Shown: positions 34,025 to 42,417, counted from the stretch's first letter. The stretch: 45,112 nt of DNA from Acidisoma sp. L85 (GCF_009765865.1 NZ_LMUQ01000026.1:65751-110862), one strand, 5' to 3'. Numbers and translations: made by a program. Notes: generated by a model not told the origin, from the letters alone.

Positions 34025-35746
34025 TCAATGTGAATTGAGTGGGACATCCGCGCCACGGCAGCCGACGAGGAAATCCAGATCCGCGCCGCGATCCGCCTGT
34101 AGGACGTGTTGGACATAGAGGCTCTGATAGCCGGTCGCCGCCGCAACGGGCGCTCGCCATTCCGCGCGGCGCCGCTCCAGTTCCGCCTCCGGCACATCCA
34201 GCACCAGGCTGCGTGCTGGCACGTCTAGCTCGATCATGTCGCCTTCGCGGACCAGGGCGAGGGGGCCACCGGCCGCCGCCTCGGGTGCGATATGCAGGAC
34301 GACGGTGCCATAGGCGGTGCCGGACATGCGGGCATCCGAGATGCGCACCATATCGGTGATGCCCTGAGCAAGAAGTTTCGGCGGCAGTCCCATGTTGCCG
34401 ACTTCCGCCATGCCGGGATAACCGCGCGGCCCGCAATTCCGCAGGACCATGACGCTGTCCGCATCGATATCGAGATCGGGGTCGAGAATGCGGCGCTTGT
34501 ATTCCTGCGTATTGTCGAAAACCACGGCGCGGCCGCGATGCCGCATCAGCGCCGGCGTCGCGGCGGAGGGTTTCAGCACCGCGCCATCGGGCGCCAGATT
34601 GCCGCGCAGGACGGCGATGCCGCCTTCGGGTGTCAGCGGGTTGTCGAAGTCGCGGATAACCTCCGGTCCGAAGTTCTCGGCCTCGGCGACGTTTTCCCAG
34701 GTTGTCTTACCGGTGACGGTCGGCGCATCCCTCTCCAGCAACCCGTGTTCGGCGAGTGCGCGCATCACCACGGGCAGGCCGCCCGCGTAGCAGAACTCCT
34801 CCATGAGGAAGCGGCCTGACGGCTGAAGGTCCACGATCGTCGGCACGCCACGCCCGAGTTCATCCCAATCCTCTAGGTCGAGCTTCACGCCGATGCGCCC
34901 GGCAATCGCGATCAGATGCAGCACAGCATTGGTGGATCCGCCGATCGCGCCATTGACGCGGATGGCATTGCGGAAAGCCGCGGGTGTGAGGATCGAGGAC
35001 AGCCGCATATCCTGCCGCACCATATCGACGATGCGGCGTCCGGTGAGCTGCGCAAGGGCGAAGCGGCGCGCATCAACGGCGGGAAGTGCGGCATTTTCCG
35101 GCAAGGCGATGCCGAGCGCTTCGACCATGCTCGCCATGGTGGAGGCGGTGCCCATGGTGTTGCAGCTTCCGGCCGAGCGGCTCATGCCGGATTCCGCGCC
35201 CATGAAATCGGCGAGAGTCATACGCCCCGCTTTCACATCCTCGCTGTAGCGCCAGATGGAAGTGCCGGAGCCAACAGTTTCGCCCCGCACGCGACCGTTC
35301 AGCATGGGGCCGCCGGACAGCACGATCGTCGGCAGATCGCATGAGGCAGCGCCCATCACCAGCGCGGGCGTCGTCTTGTCGCAGCCGACAAGCAGCACGA
35401 CGCCATCGACTGGATTGCCGCGAATGGATTCCTCGACATCCATGGACGCGAGGTTGCGATACAGCATGGCGGTCGGCCGCAGATTGGACTCGCCGAGTGA
35501 CATTGTCGGAAATTCGAGCGGGAAGCCGCCAGCCTCCAAAACGCCATGTTTCACGCGCTCCGCGAGGCCGCGAAGGTGGGCGTTGCAGGGCGTGAGTTCC
35601 GACCAGGTATTGCAAATTCCAATGACCGGGCGGCCATCGAATGAGTCCGCTGTGAAACCTTGATTCTTCATCCAGGTGCGATGCATGATCGCATCCTTGC
35701 TCTCGCCGCCGAACCAGGATTGCGATCTCAGGGGTTTGTTCGTCAT
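34025..35746 (-). CDS. IlvD/Edd-family sugar-acid dehydratase (L-arabinonate/L-fuconate/D-xylonate dehydratase type)
   Basis: 573 aa. Three cysteines suited to bind a [2Fe-2S] cluster are at 54 (TPCNAHL), 122 (VGCDKTTPA) and 195 (SAGSCNTMGT); this spacing (68 and 73 residues) is what I recall for pentonate dehydratases of this family. The enzyme removes water from a sugar acid to give a 2-keto-3-deoxy acid. It is last in a minus-strand operon after an SDR and a MalG-type permease (15-bp gap), so it acts on a sugar acid rather than in branched-chain amino acid synthesis. The exact substrate is not readable. Confidence 0.9.
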   Translation of the reverse strand: MTNKPLRSQSWFGGESKDAIMHRTWMKNQGFTADSFDGRPVIGICNTWSELTPCNAHLRGLAERVKHGVLEAGGFPLEFPTMSLGESNLRPTAMLYRNLASMDVEESIRGNPVDGVVLLVGCDKTTPALVMGAASCDLPTIVLSGGPMLNGRVRGETVGSGTSIWRYSEDVKAGRMTLADFMGAESGMSRSAGSCNTMGTASTMASMVEALGIALPENAALPAVDARRFALAQLTGRRIVDMVRQDMRLSSILTPAAFRNAIRVNGAIGGSTNAVLHLIAIAGRIGVKLDLEDWDELGRGVPTIVDLQPSGRFLMEEFCYAGGLPVVMRALAEHGLLERDAPTVTGKTTWENVAEAENFGPEVIRDFDNPLTPEGGIAVLRGNLAPDGAVLKPSAATPALMRHRGRAVVFDNTQEYKRRILDPDLDIDADSVMVLRNCGPRGYPGMAEVGNMGLPPKLLAQGITDMVRISDARMSGTAYGTVVLHIAPEAAAGGPLALVREGDMIELDVPARSLVLDVPEAELERRRAEWRAPVAAATGYQSLYVQHVLQADRGADLDFLVGCRGADVPLNSH

Positions 35747-35761
35747 GGCTTGGACTCCTGG

Positions 35762-36574
35762 CTACTTGCCGATGCCGAGCATAAGCCCGCCGATGAGGTA
35801 GCGCTGGAACAGCAGATAAGCGAGCATGGCGGGCAGGGCGCTGAGCAAAGATCCCGCGAGCAACACGGGAATATCGAGCACGCGCCCCGATTGCAGCACC
35901 GCCAGCCCCACGGTGATCGTGCGTACCGCCGGTTCCTGCAGAAAGATCAGGGCGACAAGCAGGTCGTCCCAGATTTGGATGAATTGCAGCACGGCGACGG
36001 CGAGCAGAGCCGGGGTGCTGAGTGGCAGAATGATGTTGAGGAAGATGCGCCAGTAGGACATGCCGTCGATCTGCGCGGCCTCCACCAGCTCATCCGGCAC
36101 GTCGCGCATGAAGGACGTCATCAGGAATGTGCCGAAGGGAATGCCCAACGCCGCATAGGTGATGATGACGGAAATGAAGTTGTCGGACAGGCCGAAGCCC
36201 GCGAAGTTGATGAATTCCGTCAGGATGATGGACTGCATCGGAATCATCATGCTGGCGGCGACCGCGCCCAGCAGCGGACCACCGAAGCGAACCCGCAGTT
36301 TCGTTAGTGCGAAGGCGGCAAGCGAACTCACCAACAAAATGACGCCGACAGAGCCCAGTGTGATGATGGTTGAATTGATGAGCTGACGCACAACCGGCAA
36401 ATGCGCGAAGAGGACGGTCCAGTTGCGCCAGGAAAACTCCGGCTCGCCGGTTGGTCCCACGACCTGCATCGCGCTGCGGCCGATGACATAGAACGGAAAC
36501 AGCATCACGACCAAAACCAGCGTGAGCACAACAGAAAGCAGCCGCCGTGCTGTCGGACCCAGAAAAACGCGCAT
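35762..36574 (-). CDS. Carbohydrate ABC transporter permease (MalG family)
   Basis: 270 aa, six membrane segments. The EAA loop ELVEAAQIDGMSYWRIF near 170 contacts the ATPase. The N-terminal PFYVIGRSAMQ and C-terminal LIGGLMLG tail are typical for MalG-type subunits. It lies between the SDR (23-bp gap) and the dehydratase (15-bp gap) on the minus strand. Its natural partners, the MalF-type permease and the solute-binding protein, are in the divergent operon. No ATPase gene is present in either operon. The substrate is probably the sugar or sugar acid handled by the cluster. Confidence 0.93.
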   Translation of the reverse strand: MRVFLGPTARRLLSVVLTLVLVVMLFPFYVIGRSAMQVVGPTGEPEFSWRNWTVLFAHLPVVRQLINSTIITLGSVGVILLVSSLAAFALTKLRVRFGGPLLGAVAASMMIPMQSIILTEFINFAGFGLSDNFISVIITYAALGIPFGTFLMTSFMRDVPDELVEAAQIDGMSYWRIFLNIILPLSTPALLAVAVLQFIQIWDDLLVALIFLQEPAVRTITVGLAVLQSGRVLDIPVLLAGSLLSALPAMLAYLLFQRYLIGGLMLGIGK

Positions 36575-36597
36575 GGGCTAGGCCAGCCTGACGGGGA

Positions 36598-37368
36598 TCA
36601 AACCCATCCGGCGTCGACAATGAAATTCTGTGCGGTACACATGCGGCTGTCGTCAGACGCAAGGAACAGCACCATAAGCGCGAGATCCGCCGGCATGAGC
36701 TTGTCCGGCAGGCACTGCCGCTCGCGGATCTGGCGCTCGCCTTCTTCGTTCAGCCAAAGATCGACCTGCCGCTTTGTCATTGCCCAGCCGGGAACGACGC
36801 AATTGACCCGGATGCGCTCAGGCCCCAGTTCCCGCGCAAGGCCGCGCACCATGCCCGCGATGCCACCCTTGGCGGTGGTATAGGCGATATAGCCAGCCTC
36901 ACCAGCGAGAAAGGCGATGGAGCCGAAGCAGATGATGGAGCCGCCACCGGCCGCCTGCATCCCCGGCCGCACGGCCTGCGCCGCGAAGAACTGGTGGCGC
37001 AAATTGGTGTCCATCCGGTTCTGCCAGTATTCCTCGGTGACATCGGCGACCAGATGGCGATCGTCGTTACCCGCATTATTGACCAGCACCGTTGGCGGTC
37101 CGTTTCGCTCGGTGCCGCTGCGAACAGCGGCGCGCAAGGCATTGAGATCGGTCAGGTCGCAGGCGATGAAATTTGGCCGCTCCAAGCCCGTTTGGGCGAT
37201 GCGGTCCGCCACTGCTTCCCCCGCGTCGCGCTGAAGGTCGAGGAACGTTACCCGCGCCTCCTGGGCACAGAAATGCTCGACGATGCTCTCGCCGATGCCG
37301 GAGGCGCCACCCGTCACGATGACCGAACGGCCCTTCAGGCTGGGGTAGCGCGTGTCCGTCGTTTCCAT
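36598..37368 (-). CDS. Short-chain dehydrogenase/reductase, probable 2-keto-3-deoxy sugar-acid dehydrogenase
   Basis: 256 aa. The cofactor motif TGGASGIG is at 19-26, NNAG is near 93, and the catalytic YTTAKGG comes later. It is the first gene of the minus-strand operon with the MalG permease and the dehydratase. In the diketo-hydrolase route, an SDR oxidises the 2-keto-3-deoxy acid at C4 before an FAH-fold enzyme cleaves it; position and partners fit this role. Alternatively it is the first sugar dehydrogenase. The two SDRs in the window are clearly different proteins. Confidence 0.87.
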   Translation of the reverse strand: METTDTRYPSLKGRSVIVTGGASGIGESIVEHFCAQEARVTFLDLQRDAGEAVADRIAQTGLERPNFIACDLTDLNALRAAVRSGTERNGPPTVLVNNAGNDDRHLVADVTEEYWQNRMDTNLRHQFFAAQAVRPGMQAAGGGSIICFGSIAFLAGEAGYIAYTTAKGGIAGMVRGLARELGPERIRVNCVVPGWAMTKRQVDLWLNEEGERQIRERQCLPDKLMPADLALMVLFLASDDSRMCTAQNFIVDAGWV

Positions 37369-37428
37369 GAAAGTCCTTCGGTCCGGCGGCTTGCCGACGA
37401 TTTTCGTTGACAGCGGGCGACAGTCATT

Positions 37429-37447
37429 AAAACATATCGTATGATTT
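37429..37447. promoter_or_regulatory. Imperfect palindrome in the divergent promoter of the sugar-acid cluster
   Basis: AAA-n-CATA-nnn-TATG-n-TTT is symmetric about base 37438 (7 of 9 pairs match). It is the most AT-rich spot in the 154-bp gap between the SDR gene and the solute-binding-protein gene. A GntR regulator is encoded in the plus-strand operon, so this is a candidate operator for both directions. Confidence 0.45.
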
Positions 37448-37522
37448 TTCCAAGGCCGATTTGGTGGATTTGCCAGATCGATGCCGGGAAGGGCGCAACC
37501 GCTGCAGCGAAGGAGAGATCCC

Positions 37523-38824
37523 GTGTCTCGACATCAGGATGCCATGGCTCGCGTTCCGGCCCGGAAGCCGCGCCGCTTAAAGTCGCTTCTAGCGGCGGCA
37601 ATCTTCAGCGCCGTTGGATGTCTGGGGACCGCGGCCGCTCAGGCCGGTGACATCACCATCTGGCACAATTACGGAACCGAGGTGAATGCCACAGCGCTCA
37701 ATGCGCTGGTTACCGCCTTCGAGGCGAAGAACCCGGACATCAAGGTCAATGTCGTCAGCCAGCCCGCCGACAACTATTTCGCCCTGCTGACCGCCGCCTC
37801 GATCTCGCATAAGGCGCCGGATCTCGCGGTGATGTGGACGGGCCTCTTCGACCAGAAATACGCCCATCTCCTCGCCGACGTGAAGCCGCTGCTGGCTGCT
37901 TCAGATCTCGCCCAGATGAAGGGCTTGAAGTGGGCATCGGAGGATTTCGACACCAGCAAGGCGCTTTATCTGGTGCCTTTCGAGGACCAGTTCTATATCG
38001 GTTTCTACAACAAGGCGCTGTTCAAGAAAGCCGGCGTCGATGCCGTGCCGACCGATTGGTCCGAGCTTGCCGATGCCTGCACCAAACTCCGCGCCGCCGG
38101 CATCCTGCCGATGCTTTACGGCAGCGACAGCCAAGCGCTGAGTTCCGAGTTCTATCCCTTCTATGATCTGAGCTATCTCGTGGCCGGAGTTTACCCGGCG
38201 GGTGATCTGCCCGGCCTCGCCAATGGCAAGATCCCCTGGACAGATCCGAAGCTTGTCTCCCAGGTCACGAAATGGGCCAATCTGCACGCCTCGAAATGCA
38301 CCAATCCTGACGTGCTGACCTCGACCGACATCCTGACCAAGTTCGATGCCGGAAAAGCCGCGATGATTATCGATGGCAACTGGAACCTGCAGCAGCTTTA
38401 CGACAAGCTCGGCCCGGATCTGGGTGTTTTCCCGCTGCCCTTCTCCGATACACCGATCAAGGGCGTGGTGCAGATGCCGGGCGACGGTATTTCCGTGCTC
38501 AAATCCTCCGACAACAAGAAAGACGCCGCGGCTTTCCTCACTTTCATGATGAGCGGCGACGGTCAGAACATTCTGTCCAAGGCTGGGCTGATCCCGGCGC
38601 GCGAGGGATATAAGGCAACCAACCCGCTTTATGCCGGGCTGCTCGGTCTGTCGGATCAGGGCTACACGAAGTATCCGATGATCGACAACGTCATCCAGGG
38701 TCCGCTGGTCGATACCGGACAGAGCGTTCTCAATACTGCCTTCGCGGGTCAGACACCGGTACCGGCGGCGATGCAGAAGATGCAGCAGACCTGGGACAAT
38801 CTGCCGGCTTCGGAAAAGAAGTGA
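37523..38824 (+). CDS. Extracellular solute-binding protein of a carbohydrate ABC transporter (type 1, MalE-like)
   Basis: 433 aa from the GTG at 37523, chosen because AAGGAG lies seven bases upstream; the ATG at 37481 has nothing comparable. The signal peptide has a basic n-region (RKPRRLKS), a hydrophobic core and a likely cleavage after AQA (residue 41). The mature part fits the SBP_bac_1 fold: ITIWHNYG at its start, VPFEDQFYIGFYNKALFKKAG in the first lobe, and later KGVVQMPGDGISVLKSSDNK (20 residues). It delivers sugar or sugar acid to the MalF/MalG permeases. MalF follows after 12 bp. Confidence 0.93.
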   Translation: MSRHQDAMARVPARKPRRLKSLLAAAIFSAVGCLGTAAAQAGDITIWHNYGTEVNATALNALVTAFEAKNPDIKVNVVSQPADNYFALLTAASISHKAPDLAVMWTGLFDQKYAHLLADVKPLLAASDLAQMKGLKWASEDFDTSKALYLVPFEDQFYIGFYNKALFKKAGVDAVPTDWSELADACTKLRAAGILPMLYGSDSQALSSEFYPFYDLSYLVAGVYPAGDLPGLANGKIPWTDPKLVSQVTKWANLHASKCTNPDVLTSTDILTKFDAGKAAMIIDGNWNLQQLYDKLGPDLGVFPLPFSDTPIKGVVQMPGDGISVLKSSDNKKDAAAFLTFMMSGDGQNILSKAGLIPAREGYKATNPLYAGLLGLSDQGYTKYPMIDNVIQGPLVDTGQSVLNTAFAGQTPVPAAMQKMQQTWDNLPASEKK

Positions 38825-38836
38825 GCAGGATCTGAC

Positions 38837-39739
38837 ATGACCGCGCGCTCCCTCCCCGGAGCGCGGCGGCGTGGCCATCAGCAGGGGCGCCAGTTCGCTG
38901 GGCTCCTGTTTTTGGCGCCGCTCATCCTGCTATGGGGGCTGTTCCTCATCGTCCCGATCATCGAGACGATGTATTACAGCCTCATGCAGTGGGATGGGCT
39001 GTCGGCGGTCTGGAATGGCGTCGGCAACTACCTCACGCTGCTGCACAGCGCGGATTTCGCCAATGTGCTGATCAACAACGCGCTGCTGTTGTTGTCAGTC
39101 CCCTTTGCCGTGATGGTGCCGTTCTTCATCGCATTGATTATCGCGGCGGAACCGCCAGGATGGCGCTGGGTCCGGGCGCTGATCTTTCTGCCGGCCACGC
39201 TGTCCTGGGTCGTCACGGGCATCGTCTGGCTGCGTGTTTTCTCCTCCGACGGAATGCTGAATGCCGGGCTGCGAGCGATCGGACTCGACGGGTTGCAGAT
39301 GGATTTGCTCGGCAGCGTGCATACCGCGATCATCCCGATCGCACTGACCTTCGTCTGGTCGCAGATCGGGCAGAATACGCTGATCTTCCTGATCGGATTT
39401 TCGAGCATCGATGCGAGCGTGTTGGAGGCGGCGACTATCGACGGCGCAGGATTCTTCAGCGCGGTGCGGACGATCATCCTGCCGCTCATGACGCGCTTCA
39501 TCATCTTCGCCACGATCATCACGCTGATCGCTGCCTTCACAGCCTTGTTCAGCCTGATCTTCGTGATGACCGGCGGCGGACCCGGTTTCAGCACGACGAC
39601 GATGGAGTTCTACATCTACCGTCTCGCTTTCGGTCAGACCGATTTCGGCATGGGCGCGACCGTTGGTGTCGTGTTGCTGGTTGTGATCGCCCTTGTCTCG
39701 GTGCCACTCATGGGCCTCTATCGCCGGGCTTCCGCATGA
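38837..39739 (+). CDS. Carbohydrate ABC transporter permease (MalF family)
   Basis: 300 aa with six membrane segments. The EAA loop VLEAATIDGAGFFSAVRTI is near 195-213. The first segment LLFLAPLILLWGLFLIVPII and the MTGGGPGFSTTTMEFYIYRL motif (20 residues) are typical of the MalF/UgpA group. It pairs with the MalG subunit encoded divergently at 35762-36574. Its stop overlaps the start of the GntR regulator gene by 4 bp (ATGA), so transporter and regulator are cotranscribed. Confidence 0.93.
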   Translation: MTARSLPGARRRGHQQGRQFAGLLFLAPLILLWGLFLIVPIIETMYYSLMQWDGLSAVWNGVGNYLTLLHSADFANVLINNALLLLSVPFAVMVPFFIALIIAAEPPGWRWVRALIFLPATLSWVVTGIVWLRVFSSDGMLNAGLRAIGLDGLQMDLLGSVHTAIIPIALTFVWSQIGQNTLIFLIGFSSIDASVLEAATIDGAGFFSAVRTIILPLMTRFIIFATIITLIAAFTALFSLIFVMTGGGPGFSTTTMEFYIYRLAFGQTDFGMGATVGVVLLVVIALVSVPLMGLYRRASA

Positions 39740-40515
39740 AGGACACATCATCTTCCCTGCGTGGCCAGACATTGGTCGATCGCGTCGTGCAGCGGATCGG
39801 GCAGGACATTGTCTCGCAGCGTTTCCGGCCGGGCGTCGCCTTGCCCAATGAAACCGAATGGTGCGAGCAGCTGGGCATCAGCCGTAGCGTGCTTCGCGAG
39901 GGTTTGCGCGTGCTGGTGAGCAAGAACCTCATCACCATCCGTTCCCGCCTCGGTGGTCGCGTGCGCGAGCGGTCGGAGTGGAATCTGCTCGATCCGGATA
40001 TTCTTTCGTGGCACGGCCATGGCGAGGATCAGGACGTCTTCGCGGCTGAATTATTCGAGTTGCGGCGGACTATCGAGCCTGCGGCGGCAGGACTTGCCGC
40101 TGCGCGTATCGCCGATGAGCAACTTGTCGAATTGCGGAACGCCTACGAAGCCATGGCGAGGGCGGGCGAGGACACGGTGTTGTTCTTCGAGCCGGACGGC
40201 CGTTTTCACCGCACTATTTTGGGCGCGGTCGGAAACTCGCTGTTTCTGGCGCTCGCGCAGACAGTGATGGTGGCGCTCGAAATTACCTTGCGGATGGCGC
40301 TCGATGCACCGAAGGGCCAGCAGCAGTCCCTGCCTTTGCACGAGGCGGTGCTTGTTGCCTTGGAGCGCCGCGCGCCTGAGGAAGCATCCGCCGCCATGCT
40401 GCGACTGGTCGATGCCTCGGAGCGCGACGTGGCGGAAGCCAGGGCCGCGCGGGCGGGCAAGGTGAAACTGGAAGTGGCGCGGTTGCGCCGCGCGGCGGGC
40501 GGGAGAGTCAGATGA
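39736..40515 (+). CDS. GntR-family (FadR/FCD type) regulator of the sugar-acid cluster
   Basis: 259 aa from the ATG at 39736, which overlaps the MalF stop. The N-terminal wHTH has PNETEWCEQLGISRSVLREG and LRVLVSKNLITIRSRLGGRV; the C-terminal FCD domain includes FELRRTIEPAAAGLAA and FHRTILGAVGNSLF, whose His/Asp residues bind metal in the family. Regulators of this group often respond to sugar acids or 2-keto-3-deoxy acids. It should control its own operon and the divergent one through a palindrome at 37429. The stop overlaps the RraA-like gene (ATGA). Confidence 0.9.
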   Translation: MKDTSSSLRGQTLVDRVVQRIGQDIVSQRFRPGVALPNETEWCEQLGISRSVLREGLRVLVSKNLITIRSRLGGRVRERSEWNLLDPDILSWHGHGEDQDVFAAELFELRRTIEPAAAGLAAARIADEQLVELRNAYEAMARAGEDTVLFFEPDGRFHRTILGAVGNSLFLALAQTVMVALEITLRMALDAPKGQQQSLPLHEAVLVALERRAPEEASAAMLRLVDASERDVAEARAARAGKVKLEVARLRRAAGGRVR

Positions 40516-41174
40516 CGGATCGCGAGCATATCGCACGCATACGCGAGGACTTCTTCACAGCACTCCTTTCCGATTGTCTCGATGCAGCCGGCGAGCGCGA
40601 TAAGGCGATGCCCTTCCATATCCGGCCGCTTGACGACGGCCTCGTCATGGTCGGGCGCGCACGTACCGCGGCTTTCATGGAAGTTTGGCATGTCGAGGAG
40701 GGCACCAACCCCTATGAGTTGGAAATGGATCTCGTCGACAGCCTCAGGCCGGATGAGATTCCCGTTTTTGCTTGCGGTGACTCTGGGCGTGTCGCGCCGT
40801 GGGGCGATCTGCTCTCGACCGCGGCGATGGCGCGCGGCGCGGCGGGAGCGGTCATGGATGGCTGCGTGCGTGACACGAGGGCAATCCGTAAGGCCGGCTT
40901 CCCGGTTTTTCACGGCGGCATCGCGCCGCTCGACACTAAGGGCCGCGCGCGGGTGATGGCGATCGATATTCCGATTAGCTGCGCCGGCGTGCGGGTCTGC
41001 TCGGGCGATCTGCTATTCGGCGACGCGGATGGCCTCGTGGTCATTCCCCAGCGTGTCGAGGTAGAAGTGCTGCGCGCCGCTGAGGAAAAACTGCGCGGCG
41101 AGCGAACGACCTTGGCGGAACTGCGCGAGGGCGCGTCTCTGCGCGAGGTCTTCTCCCGCTATGGAATTCTGTAA
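40512..41174 (+). CDS. RraA-like protein, probable class II aldolase/decarboxylase-type enzyme
   Basis: 220 aa. The RraA fold is recognised by WGDLLSTAAMARGAAGAVMD and GCVRDTRAI, where Arg120-Asp121 matches the substrate and metal contact pair of HMG/CHA aldolases, and by FGDADGLVVIPQ near the end. True RraA ribonuclease regulators usually lack the Arg-Asp metal site, so a carbon-carbon lyase or decarboxylase acting on a 2-keto acid is more likely. It is coupled by ATGA to the GntR gene and precedes the AraD1/FAH gene by 47 bp, so a role in sugar-acid breakdown is inferred. Confidence 0.85.
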   Translation: MTDREHIARIREDFFTALLSDCLDAAGERDKAMPFHIRPLDDGLVMVGRARTAAFMEVWHVEEGTNPYELEMDLVDSLRPDEIPVFACGDSGRVAPWGDLLSTAAMARGAAGAVMDGCVRDTRAIRKAGFPVFHGGIAPLDTKGRARVMAIDIPISCAGVRVCSGDLLFGDADGLVVIPQRVEVEVLRAAEEKLRGERTTLAELREGASLREVFSRYGIL

Positions 41175-41221
41175 CCGCGCCTTCGGGCAAGCCCCGGCCA
41201 CGCTGCCAAACGGAGACCATG

Positions 41222-42217
41222 ATGCGTCTGATACAATTCCTGAACGACGCAGGCACGCGCTGCGTCGGCGCGATCAATGGCGATGAAGCGACGGTGCGTG
41301 TGATCGATGGCTATAGCTCCGTATATGCTCTGGCCGAGGCCGCGATCGGGCGCGGCGCCAGCATCGCGGTGACGGCGCGCGGCGCGATCGGCACTGGGAC
41401 CGCCGATTACGACACTCTTGTCGCTGAGCGCCGTTTGCTGCCGCCCGTCGATCATCCGGAGCCCGCGCGTTTCTGGATTACCGGCACGGGCCTCACCCAT
41501 CTCGGCAGCGCCGAGGCGCGCGACAAGATGCATATCGAGCAAAATGGGCCGGAGGAGGCGATGACGGACTCCATGCGGATCTTTCGCATGGGTCTGACAG
41601 GGGGCAAGCCGGCGCCCGGGGAGATCGGTGTGCAGCCCGAATGGTTCTTCAAAGGCGTCGGCACCTGCGTCGTGCCGCCCGAGCACCCGCTGCCCATGCC
41701 GGATTTCGCGCTCGCCGGCGGGGAGGAGGCCGAGATCGTCGGGCTCTATCTGATCGACGCGGAGGGCAATCCGCGCCGCCTAGGCTATGCGCTGGGCAAT
41801 GAATTTTCGGATCAGGTCACGGAGGCGCTGAATTTCCTGTATCTCGCGCATTCGAAGCTGCGGGCCTGCTCGATCGGGCCGGAGCTGAGGCTCGGCGAAT
41901 TGCCTGGCGATATTCGCGGCAAGGTTCGGGTGCTGCGTGAGGATGCGCTGGTCTGGGAGGGCGACTTCTTCAGCGGCGAGGACAATATGTCGCACGCGAT
42001 CCGCAATCTCGAGCACTACCATTTCCGCTACCCGATGTTCCGCCGCCCTGGCGATCTCCACGCCTATTTCTTTGGCGCCGCGATATTGAGCTGTGCTCAT
42101 GGAGTGAAGACGAAGCCCGGCGACCGGTTCGAGATCGACGTCCCGGAATTCGGCAGGCCGTTGCGAAATCAGATGGAACAAGCGGCGACGGCACCGGTCG
42201 TGGTGAGCGCGCTTTAG
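41222..42217 (+). CDS. AraD1/FAH-family protein (fumarylacetoacetate hydrolase fold)
   Basis: 331 aa from the second of two tandem ATGs (GGAG six bases upstream of it). FAH-fold features: GGEEAEIVGLYLID near 169-182, LGYALGNEFSDQV near 190 (the counterpart of the GYTLGND motif) and KTKPGDRFEIDVPEFG near 295. FAH-fold enzymes cut or dehydrate keto acids using a metal. In the L-rhamnose or L-fucose diketo route such an enzyme hydrolyses the 2,4-diketo-3-deoxy acid to pyruvate and lactate. Which reaction this one does is inference. It is the last gene of the operon. Confidence 0.88.
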   Translation: MRLIQFLNDAGTRCVGAINGDEATVRVIDGYSSVYALAEAAIGRGASIAVTARGAIGTGTADYDTLVAERRLLPPVDHPEPARFWITGTGLTHLGSAEARDKMHIEQNGPEEAMTDSMRIFRMGLTGGKPAPGEIGVQPEWFFKGVGTCVVPPEHPLPMPDFALAGGEEAEIVGLYLIDAEGNPRRLGYALGNEFSDQVTEALNFLYLAHSKLRACSIGPELRLGELPGDIRGKVRVLREDALVWEGDFFSGEDNMSHAIRNLEHYHFRYPMFRRPGDLHAYFFGAAILSCAHGVKTKPGDRFEIDVPEFGRPLRNQMEQAATAPVVVSAL

Positions 42218-42256
42218 GGCGCGACGTCATTGGCTTGAGCGGCGATCCAAACACTC

Positions 42257-42342
42257 GTCATGGCACGCGAAGGCGTGCCATCCACGCCTTTGCTCACCTC
42301 ACGAAGGAAAGGCGTGGATGCTCGGCCTTCGCCGAGCATGAC
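42257..42342. repeat. Dispersed paired-hairpin element, copy F (best-preserved)
   Basis: The left hairpin ATGGCACGC-GAAG-GCGTGCCAT and right hairpin ATGCTCGGC-CTTC-GCCGAGCAT are both perfect 9-bp stems. Between them CCACGCCTTT pairs with AAAGGCGTGG, and GTC/GAC close the whole. A flank (GAATGAGACGGTTCGAA...ACATCCT) runs to about 42373, as in copy D. It lies between the convergent AraD1 gene and the small secreted protein gene. Confidence 0.9.
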
Positions 42343-42417
42343 ATGGTGGAATGAGACGGTTCGAAAACATCCTGCCCTAGCGTCCGCCCGGCTTTAGCAC
42401 CAGGCGCTCTGGACCTC

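Noticed and set aside
34025-35746. Branched-chain amino acid dihydroxyacid dehydratase (ilvD)
   Set aside because: The cysteine spacing and the operon with a sugar permease and an SDR fit sugar-acid dehydratases of the same superfamily; no other ilv genes are nearby.
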